Notes: a model not told the origin generated them from the letters alone. A stretch of 64,000 bases of DNA from an uncultured Ellagibacter sp. (GCA_934663775.1 CAKUKU010000004.1:1-64000), one strand, 5' to 3'. Shown: positions 51,587-61,059, numbered from the stretch's first letter. Translations and numbers: made by a program.

Positions 51587-52363
51587 TTATTTTTCCTGGT
51601 ACAGCCCGCTTGTGAAAAGAAACGAAAGCGAGCGGAGCTTGCATCCGACGTGTTCGATCGACCAGCGCTGGCACAAGTCGAGCACCGAGAACGCCTCGCG
51701 CACCCCCACCTGTGCGCGCGCGATGTCGGAAAACGTGGAGCGTAGCAGGAAGTCCGCCCACTCGGCGGCGCCGGCGCTCACATAGCTTGACTCCACGTGC
51801 CCTCGGCAGTGGGAGCATATCACACCGCCCTCGCGTGGGGAGAAGGCGACCGACCCGTCAGGCAATGCGGACACGGGATTTCCGCAAGCGGCGCATGAGG
51901 CGAGCATCGGGCGCACGCCGGTCATGGTGAAGGTCTTCATGAGATGCGCGGCGGCAAGCGATGGGGCATATACAGCGCTGGTTTCGCACATCGCGCCGAG
52001 CGCGGTTCGCGTCATGGCGAAAAGGTTCGGGCAGGCAAGCCCTGCCTGCGTGCTGCGCTCGATGATCTCGGCGGCGGGGGCGGCGGCAGCGGCGAGCTCG
52101 ATGTCGCATCGAAGCCTTGCGTTGCCTTCGACTAGGCGCACTTCGGACACCACGTCGAGCGAGCGCCCCTTCGCGCAGAGCACATCCGCCACCGAGAACA
52201 GCTCGAGGCGCGAAGCGAAGCTGCTCTTCGGCTTGCGCGCGCCCTTGGCGACCGCGCGAATCTGCGAGCCGTCCTCGGCAAGCATGGTGAGGATAAGGTC
52301 GCTTTCCTTGAGCTTTGTCTTGCGCACGACGATGGCTCGCGCGTTGTAGGTGGGTACGGCCAC
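51587..52363 (-). CDS. recO: DNA repair protein RecO
   Basis: Loads RecA with RecR/RecF on SSB-coated DNA. N-terminal OB-fold (YNARAIVVRKTKLKESDLIL), GARKPKSSFASRLELFS, and a zinc site CAACGNP and CSHCRG. 258 residues from a GTG start. Three bases after the PASTA gene. Confidence 0.92.
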   Translation of the reverse strand: MAVPTYNARAIVVRKTKLKESDLILTMLAEDGSQIRAVAKGARKPKSSFASRLELFSVADVLCAKGRSLDVVSEVRLVEGNARLRCDIELAAAAAPAAEIIERSTQAGLACPNLFAMTRTALGAMCETSAVYAPSLAAAHLMKTFTMTGVRPMLASCAACGNPVSALPDGSVAFSPREGGVICSHCRGHVESSYVSAGAAEWADFLLRSTFSDIARAQVGVREAFSVLDLCQRWSIEHVGCKLRSLSFLFTSGLYQEK

Positions 52364-52366
52364 GGG

Positions 52367-53914
52367 TTATTTGCTGAGCTTGGGATTCGACGAGGCGATG
52401 GAGTTGTCCGAGTTCCACGTGATGGTCCCCGACATCTGCTCGGCGTTGGTGAACAGCGTGCCGAACAGGCTCGTCTTTTCGAACTTCTTCGCGGTGATGG
52501 TGTAGCTCACGGTGTTGTTGCCCTCGAAGCTCACGCTGTCGCATGAGACGACTTCGCAGTTCACGCCCCCGATAACGACAATCGCCCCCTTGCTGAAGAG
52601 CGATTGGGTTTCGGCGACGAGCTCCTTCGCGCGCGATTTCGCGACGGTGATCGTTACGGTGGATCCGGACTTCGCCTTCGTGCCCGCGGCGGGGTCGCAC
52701 GTAAGGACCGCGCCCTCCGGGCTGTCTTCGGTGTATTTCGTCTCGACGTTTACCGCGAAGCCCGCATCCTTAAGTGCGGCAGAAGCTTCTTCTTGCGATT
52801 TGCCCGCGACATCTGGGACCGTGTAGGCTTCCGCGACGGTGACGGTGATGGCGGTCGCGGACTTCACCTTCGTGCCCGCCTCGGGCGAGACTCCAAGAAC
52901 CGTGCCTTCCGCCTCGTCGGATTTCACGGTGGTGAAGGTGACATTCGCGAGACCCTCCTTGTCGAGGGCGGCCTTCGCCTCGTCTTGGGTTTTGCCTGCG
53001 ATGTCGGGAACCGCGCGAGGCGTGGCGACGGACATGTTCACGATTGCGCCCTCGGCGATGCGTGCGCCTGCGGCGGGGTCGGTGATGAGGACGACGCCCT
53101 CGACCTCATCGGATTTCACCTGCACCGCGCGAACGTCGAATCCCTTGCTCTCGAGCAGCCACGCAGCGTCGGCCTGCGCCTCGCCCGTGACGTCGGGGAC
53201 GATCTTGCCGCCCCAAAGCTCAAAGTGGTACGTGGCTGCGAGTGCGATGGCGGCAACGGCGACAACAGCGGCGATGATGCCGACGATGCGCTTCGTGCGC
53301 TTGCTGTGACGCTCCTTGTCCGTGTCGGGGGCTTCGTATTTCTTTTGGGAAGGTGCTGGCTCCCCCTCGATTTTGGGAAGTTCCATCGTGTCGCCCGCGC
53401 GCCAGGAGCGGGCAGGCGGGACGTAGCTTGAGTCCACGAGCCGCTCAAAGCCCGAGAAATCGGCGGTCTTTGAGCCGTCTAAGTCGATGATCTGGGTTTT
53501 TTCACTCGATAGCGAGTCTATTCTTTCCGCTTCGCCCCTATGGATGCGCGGGAGGACGTCGTCGAGGTGAGGGTCGCTGCGGTGTGCGGAAGGGCTTTCG
53601 GGTGTTTCCGCTGGGAGGTCGAGCGCGTCTTCTAAATCCTCCTCGAGCTCAGCTTCCGCGAACTCGTCGGACTCGTTTGACTCCGCGGAGGAAGGGGGCT
53701 CGCACCCGGGTGCTTCCTTGTCGTCCTCGGCGGCTGTTTGCTCGCACGCCGCGCTTGCGCTGGCGTCGGTGGGCGCGATCGCCTCGGCGCCGCCTTCCTT
53801 CCTCACCGGTTCAATGATCTGCGTCTTGTCGGCGTCCGCGAGCAGGGAGGCTCCGCATTCGTCGCAGAACTTGGCTCCTTCTCGATTTTCGCTTTGGCAG
53901 TGAGGGCAGATCAT
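52367..53914 (-). CDS. Zinc-ribbon, transmembrane, triple-PASTA protein
   Basis: The N-terminus is a zinc ribbon (ICPHCQSENREGAKFCDECG). An acidic region follows with three Thr-containing motifs of similar type: KTQIIEP, KTQIIDL and DTMELPK. One transmembrane helix (IVGIIAAVVAVAAIALAATY) leads to three PASTA domains (VPDVTGEAQADAAWLLESKG; AVPDIAGKTQDEAKAALDKE; TVPDVAGKSQEEASAALKDA) and a C-terminal domain. No kinase catalytic domain. PASTA domains bind muropeptides in cell-wall-sensing kinases. ATG 53914 chosen by the zinc-ribbon start; ATG 53956 is an alternative. Adjacent era and recO do not explain its role. Confidence 0.86.
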   Translation of the reverse strand: MICPHCQSENREGAKFCDECGASLLADADKTQIIEPVRKEGGAEAIAPTDASASAACEQTAAEDDKEAPGCEPPSSAESNESDEFAEAELEEDLEDALDLPAETPESPSAHRSDPHLDDVLPRIHRGEAERIDSLSSEKTQIIDLDGSKTADFSGFERLVDSSYVPPARSWRAGDTMELPKIEGEPAPSQKKYEAPDTDKERHSKRTKRIVGIIAAVVAVAAIALAATYHFELWGGKIVPDVTGEAQADAAWLLESKGFDVRAVQVKSDEVEGVVLITDPAAGARIAEGAIVNMSVATPRAVPDIAGKTQDEAKAALDKEGLANVTFTTVKSDEAEGTVLGVSPEAGTKVKSATAITVTVAEAYTVPDVAGKSQEEASAALKDAGFAVNVETKYTEDSPEGAVLTCDPAAGTKAKSGSTVTITVAKSRAKELVAETQSLFSKGAIVVIGGVNCEVVSCDSVSFEGNNTVSYTITAKKFEKTSLFGTLFTNAEQMSGTITWNSDNSIASSNPKLSK

Positions 53915-53935
53915 CTTGCGCGCTTTCTCCCGTTT

Positions 53936-53976
53936 CGTTCGTCTCATCAGCGCCATTGTAGCGGATGAGACGAACG
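53936..53976. repeat. 13-bp inverted repeat upstream of the PASTA gene
   Basis: CGTTCGTCTCATC (53936-53948) and GATGAGACGAACG (53964-53976), 15 bases apart. A minus-strand -10-like TACAAT (53955-53960) lies in the loop. Could be an operator or a hairpin; no U-tract. Confidence 0.45.
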
Positions 53977-54046
53977 CATTTTCGCGGGGCGCCTACCCGT
54001 GCGAAAGATGCGACAATACCTGCACAAAGATGTGGAGGTGTCTACA

Positions 54047-54961
54047 TTACGCTCCCTCGCCGTAGCCGAAGCGGCGTATCTGCGTGGCGTCGCGGCGCCA
54101 GTTCTTCTTCACCTTCACATTCAGATCGAGAAACACGCGGCAGCCCAAAAGCTGCTCTAAATCGGCGCGTGCCTCGCTCCCGATGCGCTTGATCGCCTGG
54201 CCTTTCTTGCCGATGATCATGCCTTTTTGGCTGTCGCGCTCGACGTAGATGGTCGCAAAGATGCGCTGGAGGTCCTTCTTCTTATCGTATTGCATGTTGT
54301 CGACGGCGACGCCGATCGAATGCGGGACCTCGTCGTGGAACGAACGCAGGATCTTCTCGCGGATGAACTCGGCGATGACGACCTCCATCGGCTGGTCGGT
54401 CTGCATGTCGGGCGGGAACCACGCGGGGCCCTCGGGCAGGAAGAAGACGGCCTCTTCCACGAAGGCGTCGACGTTCGCGCCGCTTCGGGCGGAAAGCGCC
54501 ACCATGGCGTCCCAGGTCATAAGTGCTTCTGCTGCCTCGCGTTGCGCCGCGATCTGCTCGGGGGTGGCGATGTCGGTTTTGGAGAGCACGCAGATGCGGC
54601 GAGCCTTGCAGGCGGCGACCTGCTTGGCGACCCATTCGTCGCCGCGGCCGATCGGCTGCGAGGCGTCGATCACCATGGCGACGACGTCGATGTCTTGAAG
54701 TCCCTTGAGTGCCGATTCGTTGAGCTCTTCGCCGAGCGCGTCGTGGGGCTTGTGGATGCCCGGGGTGTCGACCAAGATCAGCTGGAAGTCTTCGCGCGTG
54801 AGCACGGCGCGGAAGCGGTGGCGCGTCGTCTGCGCAGTCGAGGAGGTGATGGCGATCTTCTTGCCCATGATGGCGTTCAAAAGCGTGGACTTGCCCGCAT
54901 TCGGACGGCCGACCAGCGTGGCGAAACCTGATTTGAAGCCCTCTTTTTGCGTTCCTAGCAC
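54047..54961 (-). CDS. era: GTPase Era
   Basis: Ribosome-assembly GTPase. P-loop GRPNAGKSTLLN, TTRHRFR, DTPGIHKP, KTD (SKTD) and C-terminal KH domain (QKGMIIGKKGQAIKRIG). GTG start 54961 with GGAGA; overlaps dgkA by seven bases. 304 residues. Confidence 0.96.
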   Translation of the reverse strand: MLGTQKEGFKSGFATLVGRPNAGKSTLLNAIMGKKIAITSSTAQTTRHRFRAVLTREDFQLILVDTPGIHKPHDALGEELNESALKGLQDIDVVAMVIDASQPIGRGDEWVAKQVAACKARRICVLSKTDIATPEQIAAQREAAEALMTWDAMVALSARSGANVDAFVEEAVFFLPEGPAWFPPDMQTDQPMEVVIAEFIREKILRSFHDEVPHSIGVAVDNMQYDKKKDLQRIFATIYVERDSQKGMIIGKKGQAIKRIGSEARADLEQLLGCRVFLDLNVKVKKNWRRDATQIRRFGYGEGA

Positions 54962-55314
54962 AGTAATTCTCCGATCCTGGGGATGAACACGACGGCGGCG
55001 ACGACCACGGAGGTCGCCGCGAGGATGAGCGCGGCCCCTGCCGCGCAGTCTTTGGCGTGCTTCGCGAGTTCATGGTATTCAGGCGATGCCAGATCGACCA
55101 CGCACTCGATGGCGGTGTTCAAGGTTTCCGCCGCCATGACCGCCCCGATGCACAATATGATGGCGAGCCATGACGACCTATCGATGCGAAGCGCGAACCC
55201 GAGTGCTACGGCGGCGACGGCGAAGCACGCATCGATGCGCATGTTGCGTTGAGTGAATGCGTGAACAACCCCTTGGCCTGCGCATTTGAAGGCATGCGGG
55301 AGCGATTGGACCAT
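54955..55314 (-). CDS. dgkA: Diacylglycerol/undecaprenol kinase family protein
   Basis: Small trimeric membrane kinase. The 119-residue protein has three helices and the signature ETLNTAIECVVDLASPEYHE with KHAKDCAAGA, normal for the family. In Gram-positives the substrate is usually undecaprenol. It starts immediately after the ybeY stop. Confidence 0.9.
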   Translation of the reverse strand: MVQSLPHAFKCAGQGVVHAFTQRNMRIDACFAVAAVALGFALRIDRSSWLAIILCIGAVMAAETLNTAIECVVDLASPEYHELAKHAKDCAAGAALILAATSVVVAAVVFIPRIGELLC

Positions 55315-55845
55315 CTAATGCTCCCCTCTCACGAGTGCTGCAGGCCCATTGAACTCGCCGAAGATGGAAAGATCGACGCCGCGCTCGAAAGCCCACGCGC
55401 GCAGAAGCTCTGCCTCGCGCGCTTCCATGACTTCGGCTTCTTCGTCCTCGATGTGGTCGTAGCCGCACAGATGCAGAAGGCCGTGGAGCAAAAGGACGCT
55501 CACCTCGCCTTCGAAGGTGGTGCCGAACTGCTCGGTTTGGCGGCGCGTGACGTCGACGGCGATGATGATGTCGCCGAGCTCGAAGGGCATGTCGGGCGCG
55601 GCAAAGCCACCCTCGCCCATCTCGTCGTCAAGCCCGTCGCATTCGAAGGACAAGACGTCGGTCGGACCGGGCTTGCCGCGAAATTCCTCGTTTAAGCGAG
55701 CCATCTCCTCGTCGTCGACGAAGCTGATCGAAACCTCGGTATTGCCCGGGCACCCTTCCCTTTCAAGCGCGAAGACGGCCAGTTCGCGCACGGGGACGGC
55801 CTCGATGGCGTCTTGGCCGTATTCGCAGTTCACTTCGATGTTCAC
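55315..55845 (-). CDS. ybeY: Endoribonuclease YbeY
   Basis: rRNA maturation nuclease. The zinc motif H-x3-H-x5-H is seen as HGLLHLCGYDH; PTDVLSFE upstream is typical. 176 residues from GTG 55845 with AAGGAG. Ordered phoH-ybeY-dgkA-era as is common. Confidence 0.95.
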   Translation of the reverse strand: MNIEVNCEYGQDAIEAVPVRELAVFALEREGCPGNTEVSISFVDDEEMARLNEEFRGKPGPTDVLSFECDGLDDEMGEGGFAAPDMPFELGDIIIAVDVTRRQTEQFGTTFEGEVSVLLLHGLLHLCGYDHIEDEEAEVMEAREAELLRAWAFERGVDLSIFGEFNGPAALVRGEH

Positions 55846-55863
55846 GTCGCGTCTCCTTTTATG

Positions 55864-56820
55864 TCAGGCGTCGGCTTTATCGTATGCCGCGACGATGGCG
55901 GCGACGAGCGAATGGCGCACGACGTCCTTGCCGGAAAGGCGGCAAAAACTTACATCGTCAATCCCCGTAAGCACGCGCTCGGCGTCGGCGAGACCCGATT
56001 TGGAACCGGGCAGGTCGCGCTGCGTCAAGTCGCCCGTCACGACCATCTTGGTGTTGAAGCCGAGGCGGGTTAAGAACATCTTCATCTGCTCGGGAGTGGT
56101 GTTCTGCGCCTCGTCGAGGATGACGAAGCTGTCGTTTAAGGTGCGCCCGCGCATGAACGCGAGCGGCGCGATCTCGATGACGCCGCTGTCGATGAGGTCG
56201 TTCGCGCGCTCCATGTCGGTCATGTCGAAAAGCGCGTCGTAGAGCGGGCGAATGTACGGGTCGACCTTCTCGTTGATGGTACCGGGGAGAAAACCCAGGT
56301 TCTCGCCCGCCTCCACGATCGGGCGGCACAAGATGATGCGCCCGACTTCCTTGCGCTTGAGGGCGGCGACGGCCATCGCCATGGCGAGGTAGGTCTTGCC
56401 TGTGCCCGCAGGGCCCAAACCAAAGGTTATGGTATGCGTGCGAATCGCATCGACATAGCGCTTTTGACCAGCGGTTTTCGGTCTAATCGCACGTCCTCGG
56501 AACGTGAGGAGGATATCTTCCCGAAGCGCTGCGGGCGAGAATTCGGCCGTGCGGATGAGATCGATCGAGCGGCGCACGTAGTCGGGTGCGATGTCTGACC
56601 CTTCGGCCTGCTTCGCCAGATCGGAGAAGAGCGCAGTGAGCGTTTGCACCTCGACGGGGTCGCCCGTCAAGGCGATCGAGTCCCCGCGGACGGTGATGCT
56701 CGCCGAGAACGCGCCCTCGATGAGGCGCAGGTTCGCATCCGCCGGTCCGACGATGCGCGCCATGTCCACGCTTGCCGGAATGGTGAGTGTGATTTGCGTT
56801 TGGTCTGTCATGCTGGCCAT
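55864..56820 (-). CDS. phoH: PhoH-like ATPase
   Basis: ATPase of the PhoH family, probably RNA-related. Walker A GPAGTGKTYLA, CRPIVEAGENLGFLPG, Walker B VILDEAQNTTP. 318 residues; ATG 56811 is an alternative start since neither has a strong ribosome site. First gene of the run to TSCPD. Confidence 0.93.
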   Translation of the reverse strand: MASMTDQTQITLTIPASVDMARIVGPADANLRLIEGAFSASITVRGDSIALTGDPVEVQTLTALFSDLAKQAEGSDIAPDYVRRSIDLIRTAEFSPAALREDILLTFRGRAIRPKTAGQKRYVDAIRTHTITFGLGPAGTGKTYLAMAMAVAALKRKEVGRIILCRPIVEAGENLGFLPGTINEKVDPYIRPLYDALFDMTDMERANDLIDSGVIEIAPLAFMRGRTLNDSFVILDEAQNTTPEQMKMFLTRLGFNTKMVVTGDLTQRDLPGSKSGLADAERVLTGIDDVSFCRLSGKDVVRHSLVAAIVAAYDKADA

Positions 56821-56839
56821 TGTATCACGCGCGTATCGC

Positions 56840-56845
56840 TATAAT
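56840..56845 (+). promoter_or_regulatory. Candidate -10 element for metF
   Basis: A perfect TATAAT at 56840-56845, 49 bases before metF, in the divergent phoH-metF gap. A clear -35 is absent (TTGTAT with only a 14-base spacer). No room for a SAM or cobalamin riboswitch. Confidence 0.4.
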
Positions 56846-56893
56846 TCGATGTTTGACATTCCGCATGACACGCAATGATGGAGGAGAAACGCC

Positions 56894-57763
56894 ATGGCAA
56901 CCGTAGCGCACCTTTTCGAAGAAGCGAGAGAGGCCTCGCGCCCGACGCTTTCGTTCGAGATCTTCCCGCCGAAAGGCGACTTAGACCACCGTACCGCGCG
57001 CGAGGTTGCAGGGGGTCTCGCCCCCCTTGGTCCCGACTTCATTTCCGTTACCTACTCGGCGGGCGGCGGCGGCAACAAGCATTCCACCAACGATGTGGCC
57101 GAGATCATCCAGTCCGACTTCGGCACGGTTTGCGTCGCGCACCTCACCTGCGCGGGAGCGACTGCGTCTTCGATTACAGCCTCCATCGAGGATTTGCGCG
57201 CGCACAACATCGAGAACGTCCTCGCACTGCGCGGCGATATCCCGGCAGGAGTCGAGCCCACCGAGTTCCGCTTCGCGAAGGACCTCATCCCCACGCTTAC
57301 CGAAGCCGATTTTTGCGTGGGCGCGGCGGCGTATCCCGAGGGGCATATTGATTGCATCGACCCGAAGGTCAACATCGAGCACCTTAAGGAGAAGGTCGAT
57401 GCGGGAGCGAGTTTCCTCGTGACGCAGCTGTTCTTCGACAACGACTATTTCTACCGCTTCCGCGAGCGTTGCACCTCCGCGCGGATCTATGCCCCGATCA
57501 CCTGCGGCATCATGCCGTTTTTGAGCAAGCAGCAGATCCAGCGCATGGTGTTTATGTGCGGTGCCTCGCTTCCGAGCCCCATCATCAAGCTGCTCGCTCG
57601 CTACGAGGACGACCCCGCGAGTCTTCGTGCGGCGGGTATCGAATACGCCTGCAAGCAGCTCGTCGACCTTAAGGAACACGGCGCAGACGGTCTTCATGTC
57701 TACACGATGAACCACCCCGACATCGCCCGCGCCTGCACTGAGGCGATACGCTGTGCCGACTAG
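56894..57763 (+). CDS. metF: Methylenetetrahydrofolate reductase
   Basis: Produces 5-methyl-tetrahydrofolate for methionine synthesis. FEIFPPKGD, ISVTYSAGGG, HLTCAG, LALRGDIP and TQLFFDN match MetF. 289 residues; GGAGGAGA precedes ATG. Overlaps the next gene by 11 bases. Confidence 0.96.
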   Translation: MATVAHLFEEAREASRPTLSFEIFPPKGDLDHRTAREVAGGLAPLGPDFISVTYSAGGGGNKHSTNDVAEIIQSDFGTVCVAHLTCAGATASSITASIEDLRAHNIENVLALRGDIPAGVEPTEFRFAKDLIPTLTEADFCVGAAAYPEGHIDCIDPKVNIEHLKEKVDAGASFLVTQLFFDNDYFYRFRERCTSARIYAPITCGIMPFLSKQQIQRMVFMCGASLPSPIIKLLARYEDDPASLRAAGIEYACKQLVDLKEHGADGLHVYTMNHPDIARACTEAIRCAD

Positions 57764-58538
57764 GAGCGATAGCGCTTCACGCTTCGCCGGTTTTCTCAAT
57801 GGGAAGCCGAAGAGCGGGTCGTTTCCCTGCGCTCCGGCGGAAGGGTCGTTGGGTCTCGACCGCGATGAGGCGCTCGGGTACCTGGGCTACGGCGACCAGG
57901 AGCTCGACTGCGAACTTGCGGCCCGCTTCGATGCGATAGCAAATGAATGCGAGGAGATGCTCTCGCCCGCCTATTCGTGGGCGGCGTTCTCCGTCGAGCG
58001 CAATGTGCCTGATGGAGAAGACGCGGGGGTGTATCTTTTGGGGACGTCCGCCTGCCTTGCCGGCACGAGCATGGCAACGCACATGGAAGGCGCTACCGGC
58101 GTGGTGCTGCTCTCCTGCACGGCGGGAATGGCATCCGAGCGCGCGCTCGCCCGCTATCAGGCGACGAGCCCGACCGAGGCGCTCTTCTGCAGCGCCTGCG
58201 CCTCGGCGCTCGTGGAAGCATGCGCCAACCGCGTCGAAGCCGAGGTGGTCGCAGAAGCGAGCGAGACGGGGCTTCGCACCAACTGGCGCTTCAGCCCAGG
58301 CTACGGCGATGCGCCGCTCTCGATGCAGCCCGCCCTGCTGCGGGCGCTCGGCGCACCGGGACGCTTGGCGGTGAGCTGCACCGACAGCTTCCTGCTTGTG
58401 CCGTCGAAGAGCATCACGGCGGCGATCGGGCTTTTCGAGCCTGGAACGCGCGCGGCGGGCGTGAGGCGAAACTGCGCCACGTGCTCGCTCGGGCAGGTGT
58501 GCATGATACGAAAACAAGGGAGAACATGTCATGGCTAG
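57753..58538 (+). CDS. Stand-alone methionine synthase reactivation-domain protein
   Basis: A 261-residue protein homologous to the C-terminal SAM-binding activation domain of MetH. It shows the SAM-site segment RFSPGYGDAPLSMQPALL and LVPSKSITAAIGL. The C-terminus has a cysteine cluster (NCATCSLGQVCMIRK and a final CHG), possibly a metal or FeS site. Its GTG start overlaps metF by 11 bases and its end overlaps metH by 8. Since the MetH here ends at the cobalamin domain, this protein is the expected partner for reductive methylation of cob(II)alamin. Confidence 0.88.
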   Translation: MPTRSDSASRFAGFLNGKPKSGSFPCAPAEGSLGLDRDEALGYLGYGDQELDCELAARFDAIANECEEMLSPAYSWAAFSVERNVPDGEDAGVYLLGTSACLAGTSMATHMEGATGVVLLSCTAGMASERALARYQATSPTEALFCSACASALVEACANRVEAEVVAEASETGLRTNWRFSPGYGDAPLSMQPALLRALGAPGRLAVSCTDSFLLVPSKSITAAIGLFEPGTRAAGVRRNCATCSLGQVCMIRKQGRTCHG

Positions 58539-61059
58539 CAACTTGAGCGGCCTTACCATTAAAGATGAGCACTTAAGGCGCGCGCTCGAGGGGCAGGAGT
58601 ACCTGCTCGTCGACGGCGCCATGGGAACGCAGATGCAGGAGCGGGGCCTCGATGCGCTTGAGGCCGTCCCCGAACTGCTCTGCAAGACGCACGCAGACGA
58701 TATCACGGCGATTCACGCAGCTTACATCGCGGCGGGCGCCGAGGTCATCACGACCAACACGTTCAGCGCGAACCGCCTGAAGCTCGGCGATAAGATGAGC
58801 GTCGAGGAGGCGTACCGGCGAGCGGCCGATTGCGCGCGACGCGCCGGCGCGCCTTACATCGCGGGCGACATCGGCCCGACGGGCTCGCTGCTCGAGCCGA
58901 TGGGAACGCTTTCCTTCGACGAGGCCTACGATATCTTCGCTGAACAGGTGCGCTCAGCTGTTGCCGCGGGATGCGATGTCATCCTCATCGAGACAATGGC
59001 GGATCTGCTCGAGGCGAAGGCCGCCCTGCTCGCGGCGCGCGAAAACTCGACGCTGCCGGTGTTCGTCACGATGACGTTCGGGGAAGACGGCCGCACGTTT
59101 CTTGGCACTACGCCCGCGATCGCAGCTGAGGTCTTAAGCTCACTCGGCGCGCAGGCGGTCGGCTTCAACTGCTCGCTCGGTCCTGCCGAGCTTGTCGGCG
59201 CCGCGCACGCCATGGCGTCTCGTGTGCGCTGCCCGCTCATGGCGCAGCCCAATGCCGGTTTGCCCCATATGGAAAACGGAGAGACCATCTTCGATGTCGG
59301 TCCTGAGGAGTTCGCGCGCGCGATGGGCCCTCTGCTCGATGCCGGCGCGAGCATTGTCGGCGGCTGCTGCGGGACGAGCCCGCGTTCGATTGAGTTGCTC
59401 TCAAAAGAGCTTGCCCGCCGCGAAAAGCCAACGCCACGGCCCTTCAAACCCGCCTGCGTCCTTACGAGCGCCCAGGAAGCGGTCGTGCTTGAAAAGGGGA
59501 AACACGCCGTTGCCGTCATTGGCGAGCGCATCAACCCCACGGGCAAGAAGAAGCTTAAAGCCGCACTGCGCTCGGGCGATTTAGACTACGTCATCGGCGA
59601 GGCGGTCACCCAAAGAGACTCAGGTGCCGATGTGCTCGACGTGAACGTCGGCCTTCCCGAGCTCGACGAGCCCGCCATGCTCTCCGCCGTCGTCGAGAAG
59701 CTCTCGGCAACGGTGACGCTGCCACTCGTCATTGACTCGAGCAACCCCGACGCCATCGAGCGCGTGGTCCGCAGCTACGCAGGAAAGCCGCTGATCAACT
59801 CCGTGAACGGCAAACGCGAGAGCCTCGATGCCGTGTTGCCGATTGCCAAGAAGTATGGCTGCGCGGTCATCGGGCTCGCACTTGACGAGTCGGGCATCCC
59901 GCCGACAGCCGAGGGTCGCTTCGCCGTCGCCGAGAAGATCGTCGCCGAAGCCGAGCGCATCGGCATCCCGCGCGAGGACATCGTGATCGACTGCCTTGTC
60001 ATGGCCGTCGCCACGAATCAGAGCGAAGCGATGGAAATCGTGAAGGCCGTGTCGCTCGTCAAGGAGCGCCTTGGGGTGCGCACGGTGCTCGGCGTGTCAA
60101 ACGTGAGCTTCGGCATCCCGCAGCGCGCGCTTCTGAACAGCACGTTTCTGGCGGCTGCTCTCGGCTGCGGGCTCGATTTCCCAATCCTTAACCCCTCTTC
60201 GGCGCGGTATATGGACACGGTCCACGCCTTCCGCGTCTTAAACATGCAGGACGAAAGTGCGGTGCGCTACATCGAGGACTACGCGAATGCGCCCGACCCC
60301 TACACGGTACCTGCTGGGACGGTGCCGATTCAGGCGGGAACCCTTCCGCAGCCGCAGCCCGCGAAGCCAACAGACGCCGCTTGCCCGATCGCTATACCGG
60401 AGTCGCTCGCGCATGCGTCGGACGACGTCGAGCAGATCGTCAATCTCATCATGTCCGGTCGTAAGGGACCTATGGGAGAAATGACCGAGAAGCTGCTTAC
60501 GTCCTGCGATGCGCTCGACGTCGTGAACGGAGCCTTCATTCCCACGCTCGATGTCGTGGGCAAGAAGTTCGACGACGGTTCGTTTTTCCTACCCCAGCTC
60601 ATGGCATCGGCTGAGGCCGTGAAAGCAGGCTTCGACGTCGTGCGCGAGCATATGGGCGAATCGGGCGCAGCCATCGACGACGGGCGCGCGATTGTCGTCG
60701 CGACCGTGAAGGGTGACATCCACGACATCGGCAAGAACATCGTGAAGATGCTGCTTGAGAATTACGGGTACCGTGTCATTGACCTGGGGCGCGACGTTGA
60801 TCCGAGCGAGATTTTGCGCGTCGTGCGCGAGCAGAACGTCCGCCTCGTCGGCCTATCTGCCCTCATGACGACGACCGTGAAGGCGATGGAGGAGACGATC
60901 GAGCTGCTGCATCGCGAAGTGCCGGGGTGCTCGGTGTTCGTCGGCGGTGCCGTGCTCACGCCCGAATACGCCGCGCAGATTCACGCCGACCACTACAGCA
61001 AGGACGCGGCCGATTCGGCGCGCTATGCGGAAGAGTATTTCGCGAGCATCGGCCTGTAA
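58531..61059 (+). CDS. metH: Cobalamin-dependent methionine synthase (no activation domain)
   Basis: Transfers methyl from methyl-THF to homocysteine. Domains: homocysteine-binding (1 to about 305; zinc cysteines in FNCSLG and GGCCGTSP), pterin-binding (about 325-590; IGERINPTG, DVNVGLPE), cap (about 640-720), B12-binding (about 725-842, with the Co-ligand His in GDIHDIGKNIV). 842 residues against about 1200 in full-length MetH; the missing activation domain is encoded just upstream. Start ATG 58531 with AAGGGAG. Confidence 0.96.
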   Translation: MASNLSGLTIKDEHLRRALEGQEYLLVDGAMGTQMQERGLDALEAVPELLCKTHADDITAIHAAYIAAGAEVITTNTFSANRLKLGDKMSVEEAYRRAADCARRAGAPYIAGDIGPTGSLLEPMGTLSFDEAYDIFAEQVRSAVAAGCDVILIETMADLLEAKAALLAARENSTLPVFVTMTFGEDGRTFLGTTPAIAAEVLSSLGAQAVGFNCSLGPAELVGAAHAMASRVRCPLMAQPNAGLPHMENGETIFDVGPEEFARAMGPLLDAGASIVGGCCGTSPRSIELLSKELARREKPTPRPFKPACVLTSAQEAVVLEKGKHAVAVIGERINPTGKKKLKAALRSGDLDYVIGEAVTQRDSGADVLDVNVGLPELDEPAMLSAVVEKLSATVTLPLVIDSSNPDAIERVVRSYAGKPLINSVNGKRESLDAVLPIAKKYGCAVIGLALDESGIPPTAEGRFAVAEKIVAEAERIGIPREDIVIDCLVMAVATNQSEAMEIVKAVSLVKERLGVRTVLGVSNVSFGIPQRALLNSTFLAAALGCGLDFPILNPSSARYMDTVHAFRVLNMQDESAVRYIEDYANAPDPYTVPAGTVPIQAGTLPQPQPAKPTDAACPIAIPESLAHASDDVEQIVNLIMSGRKGPMGEMTEKLLTSCDALDVVNGAFIPTLDVVGKKFDDGSFFLPQLMASAEAVKAGFDVVREHMGESGAAIDDGRAIVVATVKGDIHDIGKNIVKMLLENYGYRVIDLGRDVDPSEILRVVREQNVRLVGLSALMTTTVKAMEETIELLHREVPGCSVFVGGAVLTPEYAAQIHADHYSKDAADSARYAEEYFASIGL

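Noticed and set aside
56821..56893. Possible SAM or cobalamin riboswitch before metF
   Set aside because: The gap is only 73 bases and shared with phoH; too short and without recognisable conserved boxes.
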